This document shows positions 36,126-45,864 of a DNA stretch of 64,000 nt, one piece after another. Source of the DNA: Streptomyces silvae (GTDB taxonomy: Bacteria; Actinomycetota; Actinomycetes; Streptomycetales; Streptomycetaceae); the NCBI RefSeq assembly GCF_016745505.1, contig NZ_JAERUC010000027.1, positions 21,303 through 85,302 on the forward strand. The letters run 5' to 3'. A program made the translations under genes and the position numbers. A model generated the notes under the pieces. The model searched no databases, was not told the DNA's origin, and saw only the letters and a program-made list of their open reading frames with translations. Within the stretch, counting starts at the first letter, position 1, and every line of letters starts with the position of its first letter.

Positions 36126-37568
36126 TCAATCCTGCGTGGCCCACCAGTCCTTGAGGGCGGCGACTGCGGCGTCGCGCTCCATGGGGCCGTTCTCCAGCCG
36201 CAGCTCCAGCAGGAACGAGTAGGCCTTGCCGATCACCGGTCCGGGGCCCACACCCAGGATCTGCATGATCTCGTTGCCGTCCAGGTCGGGCCGGATCGCC
36301 TCCAGCTCCTCCCGTTCCTGCAACTGCGCGATGCGCTCCTCAAGCCCGTCGTACGTACGCGACAGAGCGTTCGCCTTGCGCTTGTTCCGCGTCGTGCAGT
36401 CGGAGCGCGTCAGCTTGTGCAACCGGTCCAGCAGGGGCCCGGCGTCCCGCACATACCTGCGCACCGCGGAGTCGGTCCACTCCCCGTCGCCGTAGCCGTG
36501 GAAGCGCAGATGCAGCTCCACCAACGTGGAGACGTCCTTGACCATGTCGTTGGAGTACTTGAGCTCGGTCATGCGCTTCTTGGTCATCTTGGCCCCCACC
36601 ACCTCGTGGTGGTGGAACGAGACGCGGCCGTCCTTCTCGAAGCGGCGCGTCCTCGGCTTCCCGATGTCGTGGAGCAGGGCCGCGAGGCGCAGCACGAGGT
36701 CCGGGCCGTCCTCCTCCAGGTCGATGGCCTGTTCCAGGACGGTCAAGGAGTGCTCATAGACGTCCTTGTGACGGTGATGCTCGTCACTTTCCAGACGCAG
36801 CGCGGGAAGTTCGGGCAGCACCCGGTCCGCCAGCCCCGTATCCACGAGAAGCCCCAGCCCCTTGCGGGGGTGGCCGGAGAGAAGCAGCTTGTTGAGCTCC
36901 TCGCGGACCCGCTCCGCCGAGACGATCTCGATACGTCCTGCCATGTCCGTCATGGCCTTGACGACCTCGGGGGCCACCTCGAAGTCGAGCTGCGCGGCGA
37001 AGCGCGCGGCGCGCAGCATGCGCAGCGGGTCGTCGGAGAAGGACGCCTCGGGCGTACCGGGAGTGCGCAGCACACGCTGAGCCAGGTCGTCGAGGCCGCC
37101 GTGCGGGTCGACGAACTCCTTCTGCGGCAGGGCGACGGCCATGGCGTTGACCGTGAAGTCACGGCGTACGAGGTCTTCCTCGATCGAGTCGCCGTAGGAG
37201 ACCTCGGGCTTGCGTGAGGTCCTGTCGTACGCCTCCGACCGGTAGGTCGTCACCTCGATCTGATAGCCGTCCTTCTGCGAGCCGACGGTTCCGAAGGCGA
37301 TTCCGACCTCCCAGACCGAATCTGCCCAAGGCCGGACGATCTTGAGAACGTCCTCCGGCCGCGCGTCGGTCGTGAAGTCCAGGTCGTTTCCGAGCCTGCC
37401 GAGCAACGCGTCGCGGACCGACCCGCCGACCAGGGCGAGGCTGTACCCGGCCTCCTGAAACCGGAGGGCGAGGTCGTCGGCGACGGGGGACACCCGCAGC
37501 AGTTCGCTGACTGCGCGGTGCTGCACCTGACTCAGTGCACGGGGGCTGTCTTCGTTGGCGTTCGGCAC
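36126..37568 (-). CDS. pcnA: CCA tRNA nucleotidyltransferase / poly(A) polymerase family
   Basis: A 480-aa class II nucleotidyltransferase that adds or repairs the CCA end of tRNA; some actinomycete members have poly(A) polymerase activity instead. The catalytic head has LVGGSVRDALLGR, the DxD in NDLDFTT, and RRDFTVNAMAV. Then come the RNA-binding region and an HD domain (LLHDIGKP, residues about 287-294) typical of the bacterial CCA-HD group. GTG start at 37568. The gene is convergent with the MFS transporter and divergent from the DUF6049 gene, an order also seen in Mycobacterium. Confidence 0.93.
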   Translation of the reverse strand: MPNANEDSPRALSQVQHRAVSELLRVSPVADDLALRFQEAGYSLALVGGSVRDALLGRLGNDLDFTTDARPEDVLKIVRPWADSVWEVGIAFGTVGSQKDGYQIEVTTYRSEAYDRTSRKPEVSYGDSIEEDLVRRDFTVNAMAVALPQKEFVDPHGGLDDLAQRVLRTPGTPEASFSDDPLRMLRAARFAAQLDFEVAPEVVKAMTDMAGRIEIVSAERVREELNKLLLSGHPRKGLGLLVDTGLADRVLPELPALRLESDEHHRHKDVYEHSLTVLEQAIDLEEDGPDLVLRLAALLHDIGKPRTRRFEKDGRVSFHHHEVVGAKMTKKRMTELKYSNDMVKDVSTLVELHLRFHGYGDGEWTDSAVRRYVRDAGPLLDRLHKLTRSDCTTRNKRKANALSRTYDGLEERIAQLQEREELEAIRPDLDGNEIMQILGVGPGPVIGKAYSFLLELRLENGPMERDAAVAALKDWWATQD

Positions 37569-37748
37569 AACAGAAAAGGGTACGTGCCCCGACCGGCCCG
37601 GGCGTCATCGTTTCCCGAGGCCCTGCGAGACTCTCCCGATCATGTGACACGGTCCCCGGCACTCAGGTGTCGGGCGCATCGTTACCATGCGGGGACGCAG
37701 AGACCGGCAAGGCCGGCACCAGCTGACGACGACGAGGGACGGATACGC

Positions 37749-40046
37749 GTGGCCGAGGCGGCAGACTTTCAGGGGATGAATCCCTCCCCTGCCCGCCGGT
37801 GGCTCCGGCGCACGGCCTCCTTGATCGTCGGGGCACCACTGATCGCCGGCCTCCTGGCCGGTCCCGCGGCGCCCTCGGCTCAGGCCGAGGGGGTCACGAA
37901 GGCCCCCACCGGCTCGCGCACCGTCGATGTGTCCCTGGACACCCTCGCCCCCAGCGCACCGGTCGAGGGGGATACGCTCACCGTCTCCGGCACGCTGACC
38001 AACAAGGGCAAGAAGACGGTCACGGACGCGGAGGTCGACCTGCGCGTCGGGCCGAGGCTGTCCGGCAGAGGTGCGATCGACGAGGCAGCCAAGCGCACCG
38101 GGTATCTGCCCGGCAGCGACCCGGCCAAGCTCGGTGGCTCGTACACGCTGAAGGTCCCCAAGCTCGCGTCCGGGGTCAGCCAGGACTTCAGCCTCTCCGT
38201 CCCGGTGGACAAACTGGACCTGGGGGCCGACGGCGTCTACCAGCTCGGGGTGTCCCTCACGGGCCGGACCACGGACTACGCCTACGACCAGGTGCTGGGC
38301 ATCCAGCGGACCTTCCTGCCGTGGCAGCCGGAGGACACCGAGAGCAGGACCAAGCTCACGTTCCTCTGGCCGCTGATCGCATCGGCCCACGTCACCGCCG
38401 AGACGGGCTCCGACGAACAGCAGACCCCCGTGTTCGCCAACGACGATCTGGCTCAGGAGCTCGCTCCGGGCGGCCGCCTGGAACAACTCGTCTCGCTGGG
38501 GCGACAGCTCCCTGTCACCTGGGTGATCGACCCGGACCTGCTGGCCTCCGTCGACGCGATGACGAAGAACTATCGCGTCAAGGTCGGTGACACCACGGTC
38601 GCGGGGACGAACCAGGCCATCGCCAAGAAGTGGCTCACGGATCTGCAGGCGGCCGTGAAGGACGGGACGGTGGTGGCCCTGCCGTTCGCCGACCCCGATC
38701 TCGCGTCGATCGCCCACCGCGGCAAGAACGTCTCCGGCGTCCTCAGCCATCTGCAGACGGCCACCGAGGTCGCCGGCACAACGGTGGAGACGGTTCTCCA
38801 CGTGCAGCCGTCCACCGACTTCGCCTGGCCGGTGGACGGGGCGATCGACCCCTCGGTCGTCGACGTCGCCACCTCCGCCGGCGCGCACAAGGTGATCGCC
38901 CGCAGCGACAGCCTCGACGAGACCAGCGGGCTGCCCTACACGCCGACATCGGCGAGGCCGATCGGTGGCGGTACGACAGCCGTCGTGTCCGACTACCGGC
39001 TCTCCACCGCGTTCACCGGCGATCTGTCCAAGGCCGGCACCTCGACCCTCGCGGTCCAGAAGTTCCTGGCCCAGACGCTCGCGGTGACGGAGCAGGCCCC
39101 CGACAACGAGCGCAGCATCGTCGTCGCCCCCCAGCGGACCCCCACAGCCGCGCAGGCCCAGAGCATGGCGCGTGCCCTGCAGGCCCTCACGGCCGACCGC
39201 TGGACACAGCCTCTCGACCTGACGGACGCGGCCGAGGAGAAGCCCGACGCACAGGCCACCACCAGGGTGCCCAGGGCCTCCCAGTACCCGAAGAAGCTGC
39301 GCAACCAGGAGCTGCCCACCCAGGCGTTCCAGGACATCAGGACGACTCAGGACTCGCTCAACAGCTTCCAGATCATCCTCACGCAGCCCGACCGGGTGGT
39401 GACCCCCTTCGGGAACGCGATCAACCGCGCCGTGTCGACGTCGTGGCGCGGCAGGGCCCTGGAGGCCCAGCGGTACCGGGACGCGGTCCGCACCTACCTC
39501 CAGGGCCTCACCAACGAGGTCCAGCTGATCACGAAGTCGGACGTCACTCTCTCCGGGCGCAGCGCGACGATTCCCGTGACCGTGCAGAACAAGCTCGTCC
39601 AAGGCGTCGATCACCTCGTGCTCCGCCTGACCTCGGGCAACGCCACGCGGCTCAAGCTCAACGACGGCGGAGCGGTCGCCGAACAGCCCGTCGAGATCGC
39701 GGGCGGGCACAGCCAGTCCGTGAAATTCGACGCCTCGGCCAACGCCAACGGACAGGCACAGGTCACGGCGCGCCTCTTCACCACGGACGGCGTGCCTTAC
39801 GGCGACGAGATGACCTTCACGGTGAAGGTCTCGGAAGTCACACCGACCGTGCTCCTGGTGATCGCGGGCGGACTGCTCCTCCTGGTCCTGGCAGGCATCA
39901 GGATGTACACCCACCGCAAGCGCACCGTCGCGAGCGGCGCGGCGGAGAACAACGGCGGCGAACCCGAGCAGCCGAGTGACCCGACGCCGGACACCGGTCC
40001 GGAAAGCGGTGACCCGTCGGGCCCGGGTGAGAAAGTGGACCGTTGA
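37749..40046 (+). CDS. DUF6049-family secreted membrane-anchored protein
   Basis: A 765-aa envelope protein of unknown function. An N-terminal signal sequence (about residues 15-45, RRTASLIVGAPLIAGLLAG then SAQAEG) is followed by about 680 extracytoplasmic residues with beta-rich repeats. One C-terminal helix (about 695-715) and a short polar cytoplasmic tail end the protein. The corresponding mycobacterial gene (Rv3909) also lies just upstream of murJ, which suggests a shared role in wall precursor export or its control. GTG at 37749 has GAGGGACGG upstream; an ATG nine codons later is too close to its purine run. Confidence 0.8.
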   Translation: MAEAADFQGMNPSPARRWLRRTASLIVGAPLIAGLLAGPAAPSAQAEGVTKAPTGSRTVDVSLDTLAPSAPVEGDTLTVSGTLTNKGKKTVTDAEVDLRVGPRLSGRGAIDEAAKRTGYLPGSDPAKLGGSYTLKVPKLASGVSQDFSLSVPVDKLDLGADGVYQLGVSLTGRTTDYAYDQVLGIQRTFLPWQPEDTESRTKLTFLWPLIASAHVTAETGSDEQQTPVFANDDLAQELAPGGRLEQLVSLGRQLPVTWVIDPDLLASVDAMTKNYRVKVGDTTVAGTNQAIAKKWLTDLQAAVKDGTVVALPFADPDLASIAHRGKNVSGVLSHLQTATEVAGTTVETVLHVQPSTDFAWPVDGAIDPSVVDVATSAGAHKVIARSDSLDETSGLPYTPTSARPIGGGTTAVVSDYRLSTAFTGDLSKAGTSTLAVQKFLAQTLAVTEQAPDNERSIVVAPQRTPTAAQAQSMARALQALTADRWTQPLDLTDAAEEKPDAQATTRVPRASQYPKKLRNQELPTQAFQDIRTTQDSLNSFQIILTQPDRVVTPFGNAINRAVSTSWRGRALEAQRYRDAVRTYLQGLTNEVQLITKSDVTLSGRSATIPVTVQNKLVQGVDHLVLRLTSGNATRLKLNDGGAVAEQPVEIAGGHSQSVKFDASANANGQAQVTARLFTTDGVPYGDEMTFTVKVSEVTPTVLLVIAGGLLLLVLAGIRMYTHRKRTVASGAAENNGGEPEQPSDPTPDTGPESGDPSGPGEKVDR

Positions 40047-40095
40047 GCGATGTCTGTCGGGGCCTGTCGGCCGGGGACAATGAGGTGGGGTTTCG

Positions 40096-42255
40096 ATGAA
40101 CGCGCCGTACGACGGTGACCGCGGCCAGGGCGCGGGCGGGGCTGGGTCTTCCAGCGGTCCGCCGGTGCCACCGGGCGCCGGCCATGACGGGGAGGCACCC
40201 GACCCCTACCTGCAGCACGCGTACGACCACGACCCGTACCGTGCCCAGGACCTCGCCGCCCAGGACCCGGTGGCCGAGGCGCTCTACGACCGCGCCTCGC
40301 ACCCGCCGCCGCCTCCGGGCACCTACCAGGAGCCGCAGGACCTCTACCAGCAGCCTCCCGCCGCCCAGCACGCCCCCGACCCCCGGATCTGGGCCCAGAC
40401 GCCGCCACCGGAGCCCGCAGGCCCTTCCCGGCACCTTCCCTACGGCGACCACGCCGCCACCACCCAGTACGTGGGAGTGGACGACCTGGTCACCCAGGCT
40501 TCCGGCGACCGGGACGAGCAGGACGCCTTCGCGCACCTCTTCCGCGACCAGGAGGGGTCGGGCCGGCCTCCCGGCCCTCCCGCCGAGCCTGAGCCCGCTC
40601 CGGCACCCGTGCCCCCGAAGTCCGGGGGCCGTGCCGCCGGGATACTGAAGTCCAGTGCGCTGATGGCGGCGGGCACCCTGGTGTCACGGCTCACCGGCTT
40701 CGTCCGCAGCCTCGTGATCACCGCGGCGCTGGGTGCGGCGCTGCTCGGTGACAGCTTCACCATCGCGTACACCCTGCCGACGATGATCTACATCCTCACC
40801 GTGGGCGGTGGACTGAACTCGGTCTTCGTTCCTCAGCTCGTCCGCTCCATGAAGGACGACGAGGACGGGGGCGAGGCGTACGCCAACCGGCTGCTGACCC
40901 TCGTCATGGTCGCGCTCGGTGTGATCGTCGCTGCCGCGGTCTTCGCCGCACCTCAGCTGGTGCACCTGATGTCGCGCACGATCGCGAACGATCCGGCGGC
41001 CGACTCGGTGGCCGTCACCTTCGCCCGCTACTGCCTGCCGACGATCTTCTTCATGGGCGTCCACGTGGTGATGGGCCAGATCCTCAACGCCCGTGGGAAG
41101 TTCGGAGCGATGATGTGGACCCCGGTCCTCAACAACATCGTCATGATCTTCACCTTCGGCCTGTTCATCTGGGTCTACGGGACCTCGGCCGAATCCCGGA
41201 TGGGCGTGGAGACGATCCCGCCGGAGGGTGTCAGGCTCCTGGGCATCGGAACGCTGCTCGGCCTGGTGGTCCAGGCGCTGGCGATGATCCCGTACCTCCG
41301 CGAGGCCGGGTTCCGTTTCCGTCCCCGCTTCGACTGGAGGGGCCACGGGCTCGGGAAGACCATAAGGCTCGCCAAGTGGACGGTCCTGTTCGTCCTGGCC
41401 AACCAGGCGGGCGTGCTGGTCGTGACCCAGCTGGCGACCTCCGCGGGCAAGCTCGCGGGCAAGGACGGCTCGGGCTTCCTCGCGTACTCCAACGCCCAGC
41501 TGATCTGGGGCATGCCTCAGGCCATCATCACCGTCTCGGTCATGGCGGCCCTGCTGCCCCGCATCTCCCGCGCCGCCCACGACAACGACCCCGGTGCCGT
41601 CCGCGACGACATCTCGCAGGGTCTGCGGAACTCGGCGGTGGCGATCGTGCCGGTCGCCTTCACGTTCCTGGCGCTCGGCCTGCCGATGTGCACCCTGCTC
41701 TACGCCTCCAGCGGCACCGAGGCCGCACGGTCCATGGGCTTCATCCTGATGGCGTTCGGCCTCGGCCTCATCCCGTACTCCGTGCAGTACGTCGTGCTGC
41801 GCGGCTTCTACGCGTACGAGGACACCCGGACCCCCTTCTACAACACGGTCATCGTCGCGGCGGTCAATGCCGCGGCCTCCGCCCTCTGCTACGTGATTCT
41901 TCCGGCTCAGTGGGCAGTCGTCGGAATGGCGGCCTCCTACGGGCTGGCGTACGCGGTCGGTGTGGGCATCGCCTGGCGGCGCCTCAGCAACCGGCTCGGC
42001 GGAGACCTCGACGGAGCCCGTGTGGTGCGGACCTACGCCCGTCTCTGCCTGGCCGCGATCCCCGCGGCGGTGGTCGGCGGCGGCGTGGGCTTCGCTCTGC
42101 TGAAGACCCTCGGCGAAGGAGCCGGCGGCTCCGTGGTGGCCTTGGTCTGCGGCAGCGTCATCCTGCTGGGCATCTTCTTCGCCGCCGCGAAGAAGATGCG
42201 TATCGAGGAGCTCAACGGCATGGTCGGCATGGTCCGGGGACGACTCGGACGCTGA
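40096..42255 (+). CDS. murJ: MurJ lipid II flippase with long N-terminal extension
   Basis: Flips the peptidoglycan precursor lipid II across the membrane. The 719-aa protein starts with a cytoplasmic Pro/Gln-rich extension of about 175 residues not found in E. coli MurJ. The MATE-like 14-helix core begins at AAGILKSSALMAAGTLVSRL and contains GDSFTIAYTLPTMI and MGVHVVMGQILNARGKFG. The core resembles mycobacterial MviN (Rv3910), but the pseudokinase domain fused there is a separate protein here, encoded 127 bp downstream. ATG at 40096, 49 bp after the DUF6049 gene; likely one operon. Confidence 0.93.
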   Translation: MNAPYDGDRGQGAGGAGSSSGPPVPPGAGHDGEAPDPYLQHAYDHDPYRAQDLAAQDPVAEALYDRASHPPPPPGTYQEPQDLYQQPPAAQHAPDPRIWAQTPPPEPAGPSRHLPYGDHAATTQYVGVDDLVTQASGDRDEQDAFAHLFRDQEGSGRPPGPPAEPEPAPAPVPPKSGGRAAGILKSSALMAAGTLVSRLTGFVRSLVITAALGAALLGDSFTIAYTLPTMIYILTVGGGLNSVFVPQLVRSMKDDEDGGEAYANRLLTLVMVALGVIVAAAVFAAPQLVHLMSRTIANDPAADSVAVTFARYCLPTIFFMGVHVVMGQILNARGKFGAMMWTPVLNNIVMIFTFGLFIWVYGTSAESRMGVETIPPEGVRLLGIGTLLGLVVQALAMIPYLREAGFRFRPRFDWRGHGLGKTIRLAKWTVLFVLANQAGVLVVTQLATSAGKLAGKDGSGFLAYSNAQLIWGMPQAIITVSVMAALLPRISRAAHDNDPGAVRDDISQGLRNSAVAIVPVAFTFLALGLPMCTLLYASSGTEAARSMGFILMAFGLGLIPYSVQYVVLRGFYAYEDTRTPFYNTVIVAAVNAAASALCYVILPAQWAVVGMAASYGLAYAVGVGIAWRRLSNRLGGDLDGARVVRTYARLCLAAIPAAVVGGGVGFALLKTLGEGAGGSVVALVCGSVILLGIFFAAAKKMRIEELNGMVGMVRGRLGR

Positions 42256-42382
42256 ATGCGCTGTGTCGCACAACCATCGCTGGACACCGCGTGTCGTGCA
42301 TAGCGCCGGAGTGTGGGCACAATTGGCGTGACTGTGCAGAGCTGGCTGGCATCGCGCAACGGATGGGGAGGCAGGAACGACG

Positions 42383-44089
42383 GTGGCGGAACGTAGCACG
42401 GCTGCTGTCGACGTGGCCGACAACAGCGGCGACGAGCCGCTGACCGCCAAGGCGGGCGCGGCCACGACCGACGGGACGGCAACCCAGGACACAGAGGGCC
42501 CCGAGGACGCGAGCTCGAACGACGCGGACAGCGGGCGCGACAGCGCGGAATCCGTACCGGCGTCGCCCGATCTGCACAGCGGTCACAAGCTGGCCAGACG
42601 CTACCGCCTCGAGGAGTGCGTCACCCGACTGGACGGATTCAGCAGCTGGCGGGCTGTCGACGAAAAGCTCCGGCGCGCGGTGGGCGTCCATCTGCTGCCC
42701 GCCGACCACCCCCGGGCCCGCTCGGTGCTGGCCGCGGCCCGCTCCTCCGCGCTGCTCGGTGACCCGCGCTTCGTCCAGGTCCTGGACGCCGTGGAGGAGG
42801 ACGACCTCGTCTACGTCGTCCACGAATGGCTCCCCGACGCCACCGAGCTCACGGCATTGCTGGCCGCCGGCCCCTTCGAGGCCCACGACGCCTATCAGCT
42901 CGTGAGCCAGATCTCCCAGGCCATGGCCGCCGCGCACCGCGAAGGCCTGGCCCATCTGCGCCTGACGCCCGGGGCCGTACTGCGCAGCTCGACCGGTCAG
43001 TACCGGATCCGTGGCCTGGCCGTGAACGCCGCTCTGCGCGGCATCACCGCCGACCAGCCGCTGCGCACGGACACCGAGGCCATCGGCGCTCTCCTCTACG
43101 CCGCCCTGACCCGGCGCTGGCCCTACGAGAGCGACGCGTACGGTCTCTCCGGGCTCCCCAAGGACCTGGGCCTGATCCCCCCGGACCAGGTGCGGGCCGG
43201 CGTCCACCGGGGCCTGTCCGAGCTCGCCATGCGCGCACTGGCCAACGACGGCGCCACCGCGTCACGCCAGGAACAGCCGTGCACCACCCCGGACGAGCTC
43301 GCGAAGGCCGTCGCGGCCATGCCGCGCATCCTGCCTCCGGAACCCGCCTTCACCGCGCCGCCCGAATACCAGCGCACGACGTACCAGCAGGGCACCTACG
43401 GACGCCCCTCGGTACGTCCCACGTCGGCCACCCAGCCGGTCATCACGGCTCCCCCGCCCCCTCTTCAGAGCCGCACGGGCAAGGCGCTCAAGTGGGCCGT
43501 GTCCGCGCTGCTCATCGCCGCTCTGGGCCTCGGCAGCTGGCAGCTGGCCGAGACCGTGCTGAACCGGGACAGCGACTCCGGGGAGCCGGCCCCGACACAG
43601 ACAGCGGACGACGGGGCGGACGACAACAACGCCGCCGAGCCCAGCAAGCCCGTCACCATCGTGGGGGCCAAGGACTACGACCCGCTCGGCTCGGACGGCG
43701 CCGAGAAGCCCGCCTCGATAAAGAACGTCTACGACGGGGACACGAGCTCCTACTGGAACACGGACGGCTACTTCAGCGCCGACTTCGGGCGGCTGAAGGA
43801 GGGCGTCGGAGTCGTGCTCGACCTCGGCAAGGTCCAGCAGGTGGGCAACGTCGAGGTGTCCTTCCTCGGCGGCAATACCTCCGTCGAGCTGAGGACGACC
43901 GAGAGCTCGTCCGTTCCTCAGATGCCGGACGGCTTCACGAAGGTCGTGAAGGGATCCGGAACAAAGGTCTCCCTCAAGCCCGACAAGCCGGTGCAGGCAC
44001 GGTACGTTCTGGTCTGGCTGACCAAACTGCCCATGAGCGACGACGGTAACTACAGGGGCAAGGTCTCGGACATCAAGATCACAAGCTGA
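42383..44089 (+). CDS. Membrane pseudokinase with extracellular discoidin-like domain
   Basis: A 568-aa protein in three parts. After a polar N-terminus comes a cytoplasmic kinase-like domain (about residues 65-315) in which the ATP-anchoring Lys (AVGVHLL), the HRD catalytic Asp (HLRLTPGAV) and the DFG Asp (IRGLAV) are all absent, so catalysis is unlikely. Then come a Pro-rich linker, one membrane helix (about 366-388) and an extracellular domain (about 425-568) resembling a discoidin or carbohydrate-binding fold (YDGDTSSYWNTDGYF). In mycobacteria the same pseudokinase-helix-binding module is fused to MurJ and is phosphorylated by PknB. GTG start at 42383. Confidence 0.85.
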   Translation: MAERSTAAVDVADNSGDEPLTAKAGAATTDGTATQDTEGPEDASSNDADSGRDSAESVPASPDLHSGHKLARRYRLEECVTRLDGFSSWRAVDEKLRRAVGVHLLPADHPRARSVLAAARSSALLGDPRFVQVLDAVEEDDLVYVVHEWLPDATELTALLAAGPFEAHDAYQLVSQISQAMAAAHREGLAHLRLTPGAVLRSSTGQYRIRGLAVNAALRGITADQPLRTDTEAIGALLYAALTRRWPYESDAYGLSGLPKDLGLIPPDQVRAGVHRGLSELAMRALANDGATASRQEQPCTTPDELAKAVAAMPRILPPEPAFTAPPEYQRTTYQQGTYGRPSVRPTSATQPVITAPPPPLQSRTGKALKWAVSALLIAALGLGSWQLAETVLNRDSDSGEPAPTQTADDGADDNNAAEPSKPVTIVGAKDYDPLGSDGAEKPASIKNVYDGDTSSYWNTDGYFSADFGRLKEGVGVVLDLGKVQQVGNVEVSFLGGNTSVELRTTESSSVPQMPDGFTKVVKGSGTKVSLKPDKPVQARYVLVWLTKLPMSDDGNYRGKVSDIKITS

Positions 44090-44124
44090 CGGCACCGGAC
44101 GGCACCAGGGGAGGGGGCTCACCG

Positions 44125-44829
44125 TTGAACGACGCCAGATTCGCCGACATCAGCGATCAGGATCTCCTGACGCAGCACGTGGCAGGCGAACCGGACGCCT
44201 TCGGTGAGCTCGTGCGACGGCACCGTGACCGGCTCTGGGCCGTGGCCCTGCGCACGCTCGGCGACCGCGAGGAGGCCGCCGACGCCGTGCAGGACGCCTT
44301 GGTCTCCGCGTTCCGTGCGGCGCATACCTTCCGCGGCCAGTCAGCCGTCACCACATGGCTGCACAGGATCACGGTCAACGCCTGCCTGGACCGCGCCCGT
44401 AAGGCCGCCTCCCGCAAGACCGCGCCGGTCGACGACGCCGAACGGCTCGATCAGCTCATGGAGCCCCACGAGTCCGCCGAGGCTCCCGCCGAACGGCAGG
44501 ATCTGCACCGTGAGCTTCTGGCCGCCCTGGCCACCCTGCCCGCCGAGCAGCGCGCCGCGCTCGTCCTCGTGGACATGCAGGCCTACCCCGTCGCCGAAGC
44601 CGCCCGCATCCTCGACGTACCCACCGGCACCGTGAAGAGCCGTTGTGCGAGAGGCCGGGCCAGACTGCTTCCCTTGCTGGCCCATCTGCGCAGCACCAGA
44701 GAGGGCGGCAAGGACGTCCCCATGGAAAGGAACCGGACGCAGGGGCCATCCGTCCCACCGGCGTCAGGACCGAGAGACGCAGGTGACGGTGATCCTGCCG
44801 GCGTGAAGGGTGGAGGTGGGCTCGCATGA
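44125..44829 (+). CDS. ECF-family RNA polymerase sigma factor (SigM-like)
   Basis: A 234-aa extracytoplasmic-function sigma factor. Region 2 (about residues 25-90) has [20 protein letters not shown] and [17 protein letters not shown]; region 4 (about 125-180) has [25 protein letters not shown] and [18 protein letters not shown]. About 45 residues of low-complexity C-terminal tail follow. The start is a TTG (44125) after GGGAGGGGG. Its stop overlaps the anti-sigma start as ATGA, so the two are translationally coupled. Position and neighbours match the sigM locus of Mycobacterium, where trxB-trxA also follow. Confidence 0.92.
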   Translation: MNDARFADISDQDLLTQHVAGEPDAFGELVRRHRDRLWAVALRTLGDREEAADAVQDALVSAFRAAHTFRGQSAVTTWLHRITVNACLDRARKAASRKTAPVDDAERLDQLMEPHESAEAPAERQDLHRELLAALATLPAEQRAALVLVDMQAYPVAEAARILDVPTGTVKSRCARGRARLLPLLAHLRSTREGGKDVPMERNRTQGPSVPPASGPRDAGDGDPAGVKGGGGLA

Positions 44830-45737
44830 CATCCACAGCAGACACGGCTCAGCACCCGGACGTCCCGGAGATCTCCGACTTCACCGAAGGCCTTCTCCCA
44901 CCGTCCCGCGAGGCGGAGCTCCGTCGGCACCTCGATACCTGTGACGAGTGTGCCGACATCCACTCATCCCTGGAGGAGATCCGCGCACTGCTGGGGTCCG
45001 CGCAGACTCCCGACGAGAGCATGCCCGCGGACGTGGTCGCCCGGATCGACGCGGCGCTGGCAGCGGAAGCATCGGCTACCCCTACGCCCTCCGACGCACC
45101 AGCCGCTGTTTCACGTGAAACAGCGGCAGAGAGCACAGCTGCTCCTCGGCCCGCAGGTCGCCCTCGTGGCGCCACCGGCCCCGGCCGGAGCTCCTCCCGA
45201 CGGCGGCGCCGGACGGTGATTCTCGGCACTGCCTTCGGTGCGGCAGCGGTCGGCATGAGCGTCTTCCTGCTCCAGTCCGTCCAGGGCTCCCAGGACTCGT
45301 CCGGCGCGATGGCCGACCGTGGCGTCAGCGCCGCGGAGAAGAGCCAGGGGGACTTCTCGGATGCCACGCTGGAGGGCCGCGTCCATACGCTCCTCAGCAA
45401 GACCTCCGAGACTCCGGGCTACGACCCGGGCAAGCCGTCCCTGGACACCAAGTCATCCCCCGGGGACCTGGCTCCCGGGGAGGCATCCCCCCGTACGCCC
45501 CTGCGCGCACCGATCGTCGACGTCCCGCCCTGCGTCCAGCAGGGCATCGGGCGGAACGCCCCGGCGCTGGCGGCCGAGGAGGGCAGCTACGAAGGGACCG
45601 CCGCCTTTCTCGTCGTGCTGCCCCATGCGACGGACAGCACTCGCGTCCAGGCCTATGTCGTCGATGCGGCCTGCGTGGATTCCGCGCCCGCCGCAAAGGG
45701 CCAGCTGCTGCTCACGCACTCCTACACACGCCCCTGA
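44826..45737 (+). CDS. Zinc-finger anti-sigma factor, membrane-bound; contains parS
   Basis: A 303-aa membrane-anchored anti-sigma factor for the sigma gene upstream. The cytoplasmic N-terminus has the ZAS motif HLDTCDEC (H-x3-C-x2-C, about residues 36-43), which binds zinc and the sigma factor. A membrane helix follows near 133-158 ([20 protein letters not shown]), then an extracytoplasmic domain of about 140 residues that may sense envelope stress. Codons 93-101 contain a complete parS palindrome and read AAVSRETAA. Translation is coupled to the sigma gene by an ATGA overlap. Confidence 0.85.
   Translation: MTSTADTAQHPDVPEISDFTEGLLPPSREAELRRHLDTCDECADIHSSLEEIRALLGSAQTPDESMPADVVARIDAALAAEASATPTPSDAPAAVSRETAAESTAAPRPAGRPRGATGPGRSSSRRRRRTVILGTAFGAAAVGMSVFLLQSVQGSQDSSGAMADRGVSAAEKSQGDFSDATLEGRVHTLLSKTSETPGYDPGKPSLDTKSSPGDLAPGEASPRTPLRAPIVDVPPCVQQGIGRNAPALAAEEGSYEGTAAFLVVLPHATDSTRVQAYVVDAACVDSAPAAKGQLLLTHSYTRP
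45108..45121. other. parS centromere site inside the anti-sigma gene
   Basis: An exact GTTTCACGTGAAAC in coding sequence, extended by matching flanks into a 26-bp perfect palindrome (45102-45127). Confidence 0.95.
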
Positions 45738-45864
45738 AGCCGTTCCCGGGAGCCGGACCGGCCATTCGGGAATGCATGCCCCGTAGGATCCGTTGGGTGG
45801 GGTGAGAGTCGAGGAACCGACCCCAGCAGGCAAGCAGGCAGTCCGCAGAGACGAGGAAGAACCC

